A DNA stretch of 64,000 nucleotides, from assembly GCA_020060215.1 (NCBI GenBank), contig JAGVAP010000022.1, positions 59,164-123,163 of the forward strand, read 5' to 3'. The translations under genes were made by a program, and so were the position numbers. This stretch comes from Deltaproteobacteria bacterium (lineage in GTDB: Bacteria; Desulfobacterota; DSM-4660; Desulfatiglandales; HGW-15). This document shows, piece by piece, positions 17,345 through 25,908 of the stretch. Numbering within the stretch: position 1 is the first letter of the stretch; every line of letters begins with the position of its first letter. The notes under the pieces were generated by a model. That model made no database searches and was not told the DNA's origin. It saw only the letters and a program-made list of their open reading frames with translations.

Positions 17345-18054
17345 TCCTTTTCCGTTTTGTCGATGGATCGTGGAAATTTATCCAGGAGTTCACTCAACCC
17401 CATCTCGGCAAGGGTTTCCGCCTTCACCCATCGTCCCCGGCTCTTCATAAACGTGCCGATGTCCAGAAGGTTTTCGACAAACGACTGCTGCGTTTTGTCG
17501 AACTTGCCCCTCCAGACCACGGCTCCGTCTTCACTCCTCAAGAGATAGAGATCAAATGCGACAGAGGCGGGACGTTGGACGGCGAAATCGGTGCCCTCCC
17601 TTTCCCACCATCTATAGACATATCCCACCAGAACTCCTTCGGTTGAGAGCGCTTTCCCCACGTCCATGTAAAGCTGAATACCTTCGGAGTTGGGTTCAGA
17701 CGAAAGCAGCTTCGCAAGGACCCCTTTGGCCTGCCCGGGGGAAACCAGGTCATACCCCATTTCAGATAGTCTTGAGTAGACGCTCTCCGTCATCTTTTCG
17801 GCTACGTCCTGTGGAACGGGATGGGCCAGGTATGCGGTTCCCTGGAGAGGTCCTCGAACAACCCCCGGCTCTTCACCGCCCGACAGGACAGGGATGAACC
17901 CCGCGACGGCGATCGATCCAATCCGGGTCGCCCTGTCTTCGAGAACGGTCGCCCCCTGGAAAGCGCAGCCGTGAAAGAGAAGAAGCAGTGGGAGTATCCA
18001 GATTAACGAGATGCGAGGATTGCGGTTCGAACGGCTTAGCAGCATAGGTCTCAT
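17341..18054 (-). CDS. Putative outer-membrane lipoprotein between hisB and hisA
   Basis: A 237-residue protein with a hydrophobic N-terminal segment (SLIWILPLLLLFHGC) ending in a Cys, a weak lipobox; the mature part starts CAFQGA. The remaining sequence (GYVYRWWEREG, then VAFDLYLLRSEDGAVVWRGKF and FMKSRGRWV) resembles the small envelope lipoproteins whose domain builds a mixed sheet from Asp-Gly turns (GNA1162/DUF799-like), but I cannot name a family. It is coupled to hisA by an ATGA overlap. The link to histidine synthesis is probably only transcriptional. Confidence 0.75.
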   Translation of the reverse strand: MRPMLLSRSNRNPRISLIWILPLLLLFHGCAFQGATVLEDRATRIGSIAVAGFIPVLSGGEEPGVVRGPLQGTAYLAHPVPQDVAEKMTESVYSRLSEMGYDLVSPGQAKGVLAKLLSSEPNSEGIQLYMDVGKALSTEGVLVGYVYRWWEREGTDFAVQRPASVAFDLYLLRSEDGAVVWRGKFDKTQQSFVENLLDIGTFMKSRGRWVKAETLAEMGLSELLDKFPRSIDKTEKE

Positions 18055-18061
18055 ACTCTAT

Positions 18062-18175
18062 TTCTCGCGCAGAGACGCAGAGACGCAGGGTTCTTCTTCA
18101 AGACGGTCGACACAACGGGTTATCCCCTTTTTCATACTTTGCTAACCTCTGCATCTCTGCGCCACTGCGCGAGAA
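18062..18175. repeat. Family A element between hisB and the lipoprotein gene
   Basis: TTCTCGCGCAGAGACGCAGA (18062-18081) and the inverted end GCATCTCTGCGCCACTGCGC to GAGAA (18151-18175) bound a 114-bp unit that fills nearly all of the 126-bp gap between the hisB stop and the start of the next gene. Confidence 0.7.
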
Positions 18176-18180
18176 ATGAC

Positions 18181-18771
18181 TTAGAGGATTCCTTTTGTCG
18201 AAGGCACCTTGCTTCCCAGTCGGTCTTCCAGTCCGGTTGCCTGGTCCAGAGCCCTTCCGAACGCCTTGAAAATCGACTCTGAGACATGGTGCGGATCATC
18301 CCCTGAAAGCAGATCCACGTGTAATGTCAGCCCCGCTCTCTGAGAAAGGGCCCGAAAGAACTCTCTGATCAGGTGAACATCGAAGGTGCCGGTCTTGCTC
18401 TCAGTCAAACCGACCCGGTAAGCGAGCAGGGCCCTGTTGGATATGTCGATAACGACCCTGGCCAGGGCTTCATCCATCGGAATGACTGCATAACCGTACC
18501 TCCTGATCCCCTCCTTGTTCCCGATGGCCTGGCCCAAGGCTTCTCCCAGACAGATACCGATGTCCTCGACCGTGTGGTGATCGTCGACCTCCGTGTCCCC
18601 TTTTGCGTTCAACCGGATATCCATGAAACCATGGGCGGCCATGAGGACAAGCATATGATCAAGAAAGGGAATCCCGGTGTCGATCTCGGCGGCCCCCGAA
18701 CCGTCAAGGTTAAGCACCAGCTTCACATCGGTTTCCCTGGTCTTTCTCTCTACGGTAGCGGTCCTGTCCAC
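18181..18771 (-). CDS. hisB: Imidazoleglycerol-phosphate dehydratase HisB
   Basis: A 196-residue monofunctional enzyme (no N-terminal phosphatase domain as in E. coli) that removes water from imidazoleglycerol phosphate. The metal-binding His motifs are seen: FLDHMLVLMAAHGFMD and DDHHTVEDIGICLGEALGQA in the first half, DDPHHVSESIFKAFGRAL in the second. The start is GTG at 18771 with AGGA upstream. hisA follows after one intervening gene; other his genes are not in the window. Confidence 0.95.
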   Translation of the reverse strand: MDRTATVERKTRETDVKLVLNLDGSGAAEIDTGIPFLDHMLVLMAAHGFMDIRLNAKGDTEVDDHHTVEDIGICLGEALGQAIGNKEGIRRYGYAVIPMDEALARVVIDISNRALLAYRVGLTESKTGTFDVHLIREFFRALSQRAGLTLHVDLLSGDDPHHVSESIFKAFGRALDQATGLEDRLGSKVPSTKGIL

Positions 18772-19130
18772 AGATCCTATTCTCCAGTAAAGTTCAAATT
18801 CCGAAGGGTTGAGCTCTCAGCCGTTAGCTTTCAGCCTTCAGCCAAGCACCTGTTCTTCGATGTCTTTAGCTGATCGCTGACCGCTGATGGCTGATCGCGC
18901 ATCCGGAACGGGTTACTTCCGGATGAGCTATTTCGAGAAACCCCGATAAAACGAAAAGGTAACGAGGTTAATCAGAGAAATCTGAATCGTTACCCTTCAT
19001 ATAGTCAGTTATCTAAAACCAGGGACTGCTCATCGGGGTGAAGCTTTCAGCCGTCGGCATTCAGCTTTCAGCTCAAATCATGGGTCTTTTGGGTGCCCGA
19101 TCGTGTTAAACTTCATTCGATCTCGCCGCC
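18772..19130. repeat. GCTGATCGCTGA-type repeat spacer
   Basis: Copies of a CTGATCGCTGACCGCTGATG motif (18868-18895) and its inverse TCAGCCGTTAGCTTTCAGCC (18818-18837; again near 19046-19075) fill the gap upstream of hisB. No gene is seen. Confidence 0.6.
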
Positions 19131-19385
19131 TCAGCGGCAAGCGGTCCCGCTGCTCGCTGACAGCTGATGGCTGATCGCTATGTCTCTTTGTAGGAATCCG
19201 TGAATGGCCTTGATGTCCTGCTTCATATCACGGATGTCCATCTCCACGCGACCTACTCGTTCTCCCATCTCTACGATCTGCCCCTTAACGACCCCGAGCT
19301 CCGACTTTAGGTCTTCTCTGGTTCTCCTAATTTAATCCCTAATCTCGAAGAGGATCTTTCCAGTTATTTCAACTGGTTCTGCCAT
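19131..19385 (-). pseudogene. Small coiled-coil gene interrupted by an in-frame TAA
   Basis: From ATG 19385, preceded by a very good GGAGGTG site, the frame reads 17 codons (MAEPVEITGKILFEIRD), meets TAA at 19334-19332 and then stays open for another 66 codons with a clear heptad-like pattern (IRRTREDLKSELGVVKGQIV, EMGERVGRVEMDIRDMKQDI). The end runs into the GCTGATCGC repeat. The second part looks like the body of a short helical protein, so the TAA appears to have broken a real gene. It lies just downstream of tRNA-Ala. A sequencing error at this codon would give the same picture. Confidence 0.5.
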
Positions 19386-19449
19386 TTTTGCACCTCCGCG
19401 ACTCTGCTCCTGGAGGATACGACCACGTACATCACGTGCACGAGAGTAA

Positions 19450-19525
19450 TGGTGGAGATGATGGGATTCGAACCCACGGCCTGTGCGTTGCGAACGCACC
19501 GCTCTCCCAACTGAGCTACATCCCC
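19450..19525 (-). tRNA. tRNA-Ala (anticodon CGC)
   Basis: Complete cloverleaf with acceptor GGGGATG/CATCTCC, D arm GCTC...GAGC, anticodon stem GTGCG/CGCAC with loop TTCGCAA, T loop TTCGAAT, discriminator A and an encoded CCA. Confidence 0.95.
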
Positions 19526-19849
19526 ACACAGGTTTGCAGGGTTTGTATATACGAATTCATGGTCCTTTTCAATGGGAATCTGTGGGGAGGTTCTGTGAGA
19601 AGGGGTCCGAAGGTCCAGGGTCCAGAAGATTTATTTACCACAGACAGGCACGGACGAGCACGGACGAAATTCTCTTGGCCGATCGACATGAGCGGCCAGA
19701 CCGTATCGCCGCTTCGACGTGAGCGGGTGATACACGTCATCGCTTTGCGAAAATGAAGACATATTCTTACCTTGGTCGGAGGCCATGACCATTTCTGGCT
19801 GGACAGGTTGTCCGGCCAGAAGTCTGTGGCAGTCTGTGCACCCTTGTGG
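19526..19849. repeat. Spacer with CACAGACNGGCACGGAC and GTCCGG repeats
   Basis: No gene. It contains GGTCCGAAGGTCCAGGGTCC (19604-19623), CACAGACAGGCACGGACGAG (19640-19659), GAGCGGCCAGACC, TGGACAGGTTGTCCGGCCAG (19800-19819) and GTCTGTGGCAGTCTGTGCAC (19822-19841). The same chain is present at 4588-4740 and 53097-53165. Confidence 0.6.
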
Positions 19850-20518
19850 TTAATCCAGCATGGCTTTCCATAGTGGCGTCAACGGCAGGCCGTAGATAAT
19901 GAAATTGCCGGTAATGTGCACCAGGATGGGAGAAAGGATGGACTTCGTTTTTTCATAGGCCAGGCAGAAGATCACGCTCCCCAGAAAGGGGAGAAGAGGG
20001 TATTGGTGAAACGCGAAATGGACAGCGGCAAAAATTAGGGAAATGAACATAGTACAGACAGCTATGTTCCACCATTCACGGGCAACCCGGTAGAGGATCC
20101 CCCTGAACACGAGCTCCTCTGCGATAGGGGCAAGGAGGCAGGCTGTTACAAGAAACGCTGCATCCCTCCTCGTTCCTTCAAAAAGGGGCTGTCCGGAAAA
20201 ATTTCTCCAGAGAACCAAAAAAATGGCTCCGCAGCACCCCAGAAAAAGGGCAAAGAGGGCGGATTCCTTTAGGCTGTCTTGAAGATATTTTTTGGAGAGG
20301 GGCCATGGTCCCCAAACTGCCAGGATGAGGACGTCCAATCCTCTCAGAAGGGCCAGAGCGTACGTGGGGGGAAGAAAGGGCTTGTAGCGCTGCAGAAGCA
20401 CGGCCGCAGTCTCCAATGCCGCCATCGCAAACAGAAGAGCTGCCGCGCTTCTCAGGCGGGGGACGGGATCATGCCAGCTTCGAGAAAGAGCGAGTACACT
20501 TTGCATCTGACATACCAA
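19850..20518 (-). CDS. CPBP family intramembrane metalloprotease
   Basis: A membrane protein of about 222 residues with several helices. The three CPBP (Abi/Rce1-like) motifs are present: EELVFRG near residue 135, FAAVHFAFH near 163 and HITGN near 205; the Glu and His residues are the expected zinc ligands or catalytic residues. The start is uncertain: TTG 20518 overlaps the upstream gene by 67 bases, ATG 20506 also overlaps, and later starts would cut the first helix. It is the last gene of a run that follows gspE. Some CPBP proteases are tied to protein sorting, but no specific substrate can be inferred. Confidence 0.85.
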   Translation of the reverse strand: MVCQMQSVLALSRSWHDPVPRLRSAAALLFAMAALETAAVLLQRYKPFLPPTYALALLRGLDVLILAVWGPWPLSKKYLQDSLKESALFALFLGCCGAIFLVLWRNFSGQPLFEGTRRDAAFLVTACLLAPIAEELVFRGILYRVAREWWNIAVCTMFISLIFAAVHFAFHQYPLLPFLGSVIFCLAYEKTKSILSPILVHITGNFIIYGLPLTPLWKAMLD

Positions 20519-21900
20519 CTGGGGTCGGACACGAGACGGACAACCAGCGCGTTCAGGCTTTCCTTATCGATCAACCTGTAGAGGGATCGTGCGGCGGTAT
20601 ATCGGACATTCGGAACCGGATCTTCAAGCAACTGTCTTACCTTATTTACATCCTCCCTGTTTCCCCGAACCCCGAGGAGATGTACTCCCCAGTACCTCAG
20701 GACAGGGGAGTCGGACTGGGCCATCTTCTTCACGGCAGGACCGTAGGGCTGCGGAACCTCGCGCTTCCTGTCCAGAAAATAAGCCAGGGAAAGCCCTTCT
20801 TTCGAAATGTTTACCCCTTCCAACCTTCTCTGGTCAGGAGGATGGTTCCCTGTGAGACTGACGATCCATATGAAGGATATCATCAGGAGTCCTATGAAAC
20901 CAAGGGGCACGACAAGGGTCTTCTTATCCCCAGTGATCGATCTCATCCCGAATCCTATCAGGATCAGTAAGCCGGCAGGGAAGGCGTAAAGGCTGGTTGT
21001 ATTCAATTTTACAAACCCCTTCATGGAGAAGAGCGAGCCGATTGCCTTCTCTATTTCCAGGGGAGCAACCGGGCCGATTCCTGTCCTCTGTCCGTACCTG
21101 CTCGTCAGAAAAGCCTTGTCTCCATCCCTGGATATCTGGAAGTCAGCGCTTCCGGACATGACAGGATTACCTGTGACGAATATGCCCTGTCCAATGTAAT
21201 AGACGTTCCCATCCTTGACATCCTTGTCGAAGAGCACCCCCTGGTAGATGCCTTTCTCCGGGGTGACAAGGGCGGCGGCGAGTGGGGAATACTGGTAGTA
21301 GAAAGAGACAATGCCGTTCCCGACAGTGGATCCGAAAAGAACCGTATCTCGCGCTTTTAGAAAAAACTTCTGTTTGGAGCCAAAGAAAAGGGAGACACAG
21401 ATGAGCAAAACAACTGCGAAGAATGCAGACATCTCCCTTTGGTCGAAACGGATCCTGCTGTGAAATGTAAGCAGGTAAAATGAGCCGAAAGAGAGAACCA
21501 TCGTGACCAGGAACACTCCCCAAACCCGGTCTCCAAAGGTCAAGAACGTAATCGTCACAAGGCCTATCAACAGAAAGACGGCCCGTTTCAAAGGTGAACC
21601 GAAGGCAATGGACAGGAGGAGAAAACCAAGGAACATGATCCCGAGGAGGATCAGATAAAAGAACGATGCATAAAGGGGCGCTGACCACCCGAGGCTGTCG
21701 AGAAACGCGGAACCGGGCACCGCGACGACCTTGATGGATTCGAGCGCGGCCTGCTTCTGCCTCATCAGATAAAACTGCTCTCTCATGAGGTAGTAAAAAA
21801 AGGAGCCGTGCAGGAAGGTGCAGAGGAAGGAGGCAAGAAGCACTCGGAGTGAACCCATTGTGCCGGAGCGTTCTTGAATGACTTTCTTACCATCGATCAT
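20452..21900 (-). CDS. Membrane protein with C-terminal HEAT repeats
   Basis: A 482-residue protein of unknown function. Residues 20-190 hold five or six transmembrane helices, followed by an extracytoplasmic domain (about 190-300; YIGQGIFVTGNPVMSGSADF), two further helices (about 310-350), and a C-terminal soluble part with two HEAT-type repeats (LRYWGVHLLGVRGNREDVNK and NVRYTAARSLYRLIDKESLN). It is downstream of gspE and overlaps the CPBP gene, so it may act together with that protease or with secretion. ATG 21900 gives the longest form; Met15 (MGSLRVLL) could also be the start. Confidence 0.75.
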   Translation of the reverse strand: MIDGKKVIQERSGTMGSLRVLLASFLCTFLHGSFFYYLMREQFYLMRQKQAALESIKVVAVPGSAFLDSLGWSAPLYASFFYLILLGIMFLGFLLLSIAFGSPLKRAVFLLIGLVTITFLTFGDRVWGVFLVTMVLSFGSFYLLTFHSRIRFDQREMSAFFAVVLLICVSLFFGSKQKFFLKARDTVLFGSTVGNGIVSFYYQYSPLAAALVTPEKGIYQGVLFDKDVKDGNVYYIGQGIFVTGNPVMSGSADFQISRDGDKAFLTSRYGQRTGIGPVAPLEIEKAIGSLFSMKGFVKLNTTSLYAFPAGLLILIGFGMRSITGDKKTLVVPLGFIGLLMISFIWIVSLTGNHPPDQRRLEGVNISKEGLSLAYFLDRKREVPQPYGPAVKKMAQSDSPVLRYWGVHLLGVRGNREDVNKVRQLLEDPVPNVRYTAARSLYRLIDKESLNALVVRLVSDPSWYVRCKVYSLFLEAGMIPSPA

Positions 21901-22014
21901 AGATGGAGCTGTTGGAATAATGGAATGTTGGAATACTGAATATTTGTGAACGGAGAAAAAATGGATAAGTGAGAAGGGTTTCTTTTGGACCCATCATTCC
22001 ACCCTTCCATCACT

Positions 22015-23706
22015 CTAGACTTGCGTTACTCTCAGGATCTCCTCCGTCGTGCTGACCCCCTGCATCACCTTGTCTGCGCCGTCCTGACGAAGGGTTCTCA
22101 TCCCTTCTGAAATGGCCACTCGTTTGATGGTATCCGCATCGGAGGTGGTCAGGATGGTCTTCTTGATGCTTTCCGATACTTTCATGATCTCGTAGATGCC
22201 TGTCCTTCCGTGATAGCCCGTCCCCATGCACCTTTCACAGCCTTTTCCAACGCAGATGGTGGCATGCTTGAGGTCCGTCTTGTTCACGTTCAGCTCCCTC
22301 ATGAATTCGCCGTTTATCTCAGAAGGACACTTGCAGTGCGGGCAGACGGTTCTGACAAGCCTTTGGGCGATGATGGCAAGCACGGAGGAGCTGATCAAAA
22401 ACGGCTCAATCCCCATATCGATCAATCTTGTAACTGCAGAGGCGGCGTCGTTCGTGTGGAGAGTCGAGAACACGAGATGCCCTGTCAGTGCCGCCTGGAT
22501 GGCGATTTCGGCCGTTTCCAGGTCCCTGATTTCGCCGACCAGGATCACATCCGGGTCCTGCCTGACAATGGTTCTCAAGCCATTGGCGAACGTAAGTCCC
22601 ACCTTTCTATTGACATGGACCTGCCCGATGCCGTCGATCTGATATTCTACCGGATCCTCGATGGTGATGATGTTCTTGTCCGGCGTGTTGATTTCACATA
22701 GGGCCGCATAAAGCGAGGTCGTTTTCCCGCTCCCGGTAGGTCCCGTGACAAGAATGATTCCGTGAGAAAGGGTAATGAGCCGGCGGATCTCGGCCAGGTG
22801 GGACTCGGGGATCCCGAGCTCATTCAGCTTGAACATCTCTGCGCTCTTGTTCAGGAGGCGCAGCACCACTCTCTCGCCGTAGACAGTGGGCAAGGTGGAT
22901 ACGCGGATGTCGATGTCTTTGTCCGCAACCTTGATTTCGATTCGTCCGTCCTGGGGCACGCGCTTCTCGGCGATGTTCAATCCAGCCATGACCTTGATTC
23001 TGGATGTTATGGACGGATGGAGGCGCTTCGGCGGACTGAAGGTATTGTACAGGAGGCCGTCGATCCGGAGACGGATGTTCAGGTCCGTCTGATAAGGCTC
23101 GATGTGGATGTCGCTCGCGCGGTTCTTCACAGCCTTGGAGAGCATGAGGTTCACAAACTGGATGACAGGGGCTTCGGACGTGTCTTCGAGGAGGTCGGTG
23201 GTCTCCTGGATCTCGGCATAGATTCGCGCGCCGTCTTCCTCGTCGATGTCCTTCAGGATCTGTTCCGCGGTGTGCGGCCCCTCTTCGAAGGCCTTGTTGA
23301 TCGCTTTGCCGATCTCCTCTTCGGGTACCAGGACGGTCTCCAGGAAACCCATCCCCAGTACCTTGGTAATATTGTCTATGGCGTCATAATCGAAGGGATC
23401 GTTTATCGCGATAAACGCGCCCGGTTCCCTATTGAGAGGGATCGCTTTCTTCTGTTTGAGGTAGGTGATGGTGAACGAAGATGTCAGCGCAGTGTCAACC
23501 ATGGAAGCCGGGATCCTGTCCATGGTTTCCAGACCAAGGAGAATGGAAAATGCCCTGAGCATCGAGGGCTCATCCAGGATACCCTCCTTTTTCACGAGAC
23601 CCGCAAATGAAACCTCGTCCCCTGAGTTGAGGGCCTGGATCTTCTCAAGCCTGGCTTCATCCACCAGAAGATGGCTGCGAAGGATGTTGATCAGTTCATT
23701 TTTCAT
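22015..23706 (-). CDS. gspE: Type II secretion ATPase GspE
   Basis: The hexameric cytoplasmic ATPase that powers pseudopilus assembly. The 563-residue protein has an N-terminal MshEN-like domain (residues 1-140) for inner-membrane platform contact, Walker A GPTGSGKTTSLY near residue 322, Walker B (DVILVGEIRDLETAEIA) near 385-400 and a four-Cys zinc element (CPHCKCP...CERCMGTGYHGR) near 455-500. It is the last secretion gene of the operon. The start ATG 23706 has no Shine-Dalgarno site; the GGCTGACGGCTGAAAGC repeat sits directly in front of it. The TAG stop at 22015 is followed at once by GGAATGATGG repeats. Confidence 0.96.
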   Translation of the reverse strand: MKNELINILRSHLLVDEARLEKIQALNSGDEVSFAGLVKKEGILDEPSMLRAFSILLGLETMDRIPASMVDTALTSSFTITYLKQKKAIPLNREPGAFIAINDPFDYDAIDNITKVLGMGFLETVLVPEEEIGKAINKAFEEGPHTAEQILKDIDEEDGARIYAEIQETTDLLEDTSEAPVIQFVNLMLSKAVKNRASDIHIEPYQTDLNIRLRIDGLLYNTFSPPKRLHPSITSRIKVMAGLNIAEKRVPQDGRIEIKVADKDIDIRVSTLPTVYGERVVLRLLNKSAEMFKLNELGIPESHLAEIRRLITLSHGIILVTGPTGSGKTTSLYAALCEINTPDKNIITIEDPVEYQIDGIGQVHVNRKVGLTFANGLRTIVRQDPDVILVGEIRDLETAEIAIQAALTGHLVFSTLHTNDAASAVTRLIDMGIEPFLISSSVLAIIAQRLVRTVCPHCKCPSEINGEFMRELNVNKTDLKHATICVGKGCERCMGTGYHGRTGIYEIMKVSESIKKTILTTSDADTIKRVAISEGMRTLRQDGADKVMQGVSTTEEILRVTQV

Positions 23707-23779
23707 GAGGGAAGCTTTCAGCCGTCAGCCTTGAGCTTTCAGCTCAAATCTTTTACTCTCGCTGCTTACTGCTTACTGC

Positions 23780-25906
23780 CTAATGCTTCTTAGGTTGCAT
23801 AAACCAAGGCTTCTCACGCTGCATCTGCTGAATTTGGCGATCCTGCTCGCCATCGATAAAATCTCTCTTACTCTTTGTGATGTCCTCAGCATCTAACGAC
23901 GACTCGAAAACCCGTGGACTGATAAATACCAGGAGATTACTTTGCTGCGAGGAAATTCCCACGTTCTTGAATGCCCAGCCAAAGAAGGGGACTCCACCCA
24001 GGCAGGGAACTGCACCGGTTGAATAGTCTCGCTGGTCTTCGATCAGGCCGCCGATTACAATCGTCCCGCCGTCATTCACTTCGACGACCGTGTCTATTGC
24101 CCGTTTGAGGGTTTCCGGTTTCAATCGGTCGACCGTTGTTCCTGCCACCTTACTAACCTCCTGCTTAATTTCAAGGGTTACTTTGCCTTTGTTGTTTAGC
24201 CTCGGGGTAATGTCCAGCTTAATCCCGACATCTCGATATTCGAAGTTTTGGGTGCTGCCACCCCCCTCCAAAGCAGTTGAGGTTGTCTGATAGGGAATGT
24301 TTCTAGAGATATTTATTGTAGCTTTTTCGTTGTTGAGCGTCATCAGCTGAGGCTTGGACAAGATATTCACAGTCTGGAGTGTCTCGACTGCTCTGATCAG
24401 AACTCCGAGTGTGGGAAACGTCAGGTCACCCAACTTGATGGTCTCCCCTACCGCTCCAAGTGAAAGGCCTTGCCCCACTGCAAGCGGGCCGTTTGTAGCG
24501 AGATTAATCAAATCGTTTGAGTTAAAACTTCCACCAAAAACCCCAGCCTTTTTGTCGTCCCTTATGGGATTATCGTAGTCTTTGCCGGCAAACCATTCGG
24601 TTCCGAACCGGAAGTTTTCGTTTGGCGAGACTTCCATGATTAGCGCCTCGATAAACACTTGTTTTCTTGGAAGATCTAGCTTCTGGATCATATCTCGAAT
24701 AGCGATGTAATCATCCGGTTCTGCGTACACGATGATGCTGTTCGTGCTCTTATCTGCGGTGATGCTTATCTCTTTTCCGAAGGCCCTGAATTTACCGCCT
24801 ATGACGGTCCCGCCCCCTTCCGTCCTCTGGATCGATTCCGAAGCTCCTCTTGAGGCAGCCGCTCCACTTGCGGTGCTCTGGGTTGTTGCAGAAGTGGGTC
24901 TGTATACATCGCTGCTGGTTCTGCTTTTTTGAGTATCGGTAAGGATCCTTACGAGATCTTCGGCCTTTGCGTGCTCGAGGTAATAGACATTGATCAGGCT
25001 CTTTCCCTCGGGGGTGGGCGAATCAATTTTTGATACGAGGTTCCTTATATCCATGAGAATCTCAGCCGAGGCAACCCCGATAATGGAATTGATCCTCTCG
25101 ATGGGGACCACCTTGAAGAAAAGGGGGCGCGTGCCTTTGCGGCCTTTCCCGTACTTGGCCTCCAGGATCTCCGTGAGTTTTGCGCCAACGACTTCGGCGG
25201 TAGAGTATTTGAGATCGAGTTTGTCCACCACTGCATCCGAGATCTCGATGTCGATTTCATCAAGGAGGGTATCCACCTTCCTGACGTTGCTCCTGTAGTC
25301 GGTCACGACCAGGAGGTCCGAAGAAGGAGGGGCGAAAACCGCTCCGTTCCGGGACAGCAACGGTTTTATCAGTGCAACCAGTCCATTCGCATCGAGATGC
25401 CTCAGAGGCATGATCTGAGTGATATACTCGTCGGCTCCTTTCGGAACCTTCTTAGTGCTGAGCGGGAGCTCGTAGCCGCTCATGTTTTGCGCGGGAACCA
25501 CCTTGATAACCTGTCCGGCTTCCACAACAGTGAACCCGTTCACGCTGAGAACCGATTTGAAAACCTCATACGCCTGCTGGGTGGTCAGCCTCTTCGGAGA
25601 CAGAACGGTCACTTTGCCCCGGACATTGTTGTCAATGATGAAGTTCTTCCCTGTCATTTCGCTGATCACCCTGATGAAGAGCCGAATGTCCACATCATCG
25701 AAATCGAGAGCTACCTCCTTCATTTCCTCTGCCTTGGCGACTTGGGGGAGGGGAGGCAACAAAAAAACGGTAAGCAGCATGAGCAAACAAACGCTCCTAC
25801 AAATCCCCCTAAATCCCCCTTTACCAAAGGGGGAAAACTGTAAAGGGGAGCCGGAGGGGATTTCCAGGGCAAGAGCACAGGACCTGAAGCGGGATGGTTT
25901 CGTCAT
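23780..25906 (-). CDS. gspD: Type II secretion outer-membrane secretin GspD
   Basis: The outer-membrane channel of the secretion machine. The 708-residue protein has an N-terminal signal with the hydrophobic part at about residues 40-53 (CLLMLLTVFLLPPLP) and cleavage near VAKA/EE; N0 (VALDFDDVDIRLFIRVISEM), N1-N3 domains (with a Ser/Thr-rich N3 insert at about 345-375), and the C-terminal secretin barrel (NILSKPQLMTLNNEKATI, VPCLGGVPFFGWAF, NLLVFISPRV). The start is two bases after the gspC stop. Residues about 15-36 are encoded by an inserted GGGGATTTAGGGGGATTT-type repeat, giving an unusually long pre-signal segment; a later start (TTG or ATG near residues 41-43) cannot be excluded. Confidence 0.95.
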   Translation of the reverse strand: MTKPSRFRSCALALEIPSGSPLQFSPFGKGGFRGICRSVCLLMLLTVFLLPPLPQVAKAEEMKEVALDFDDVDIRLFIRVISEMTGKNFIIDNNVRGKVTVLSPKRLTTQQAYEVFKSVLSVNGFTVVEAGQVIKVVPAQNMSGYELPLSTKKVPKGADEYITQIMPLRHLDANGLVALIKPLLSRNGAVFAPPSSDLLVVTDYRSNVRKVDTLLDEIDIEISDAVVDKLDLKYSTAEVVGAKLTEILEAKYGKGRKGTRPLFFKVVPIERINSIIGVASAEILMDIRNLVSKIDSPTPEGKSLINVYYLEHAKAEDLVRILTDTQKSRTSSDVYRPTSATTQSTASGAAASRGASESIQRTEGGGTVIGGKFRAFGKEISITADKSTNSIIVYAEPDDYIAIRDMIQKLDLPRKQVFIEALIMEVSPNENFRFGTEWFAGKDYDNPIRDDKKAGVFGGSFNSNDLINLATNGPLAVGQGLSLGAVGETIKLGDLTFPTLGVLIRAVETLQTVNILSKPQLMTLNNEKATINISRNIPYQTTSTALEGGGSTQNFEYRDVGIKLDITPRLNNKGKVTLEIKQEVSKVAGTTVDRLKPETLKRAIDTVVEVNDGGTIVIGGLIEDQRDYSTGAVPCLGGVPFFGWAFKNVGISSQQSNLLVFISPRVFESSLDAEDITKSKRDFIDGEQDRQIQQMQREKPWFMQPKKH
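25800..25862 (-). repeat. AAATCCCCCTTTGG-type palindromic repeat inside gspD
   Basis: On the plus strand AAATCCCCCTAAATCCCCCT runs into TTTACCAAAGGGGGAAAAC and further to GGAGGGGATTTCC; the parts pair with each other. In the gspD frame it codes for the FSPFGKGGFRG-like peptide. A relative of this repeat is found in gspJ (31516-31560). Confidence 0.7.
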
Positions 25907-25908
25907 GT

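Noticed and set aside
19388..19756. Frame of 122 codons containing GDDGIRTHGLCVANAPLSQL
   Set aside because: This peptide is the well-known false translation of a tRNA gene on the other strand.
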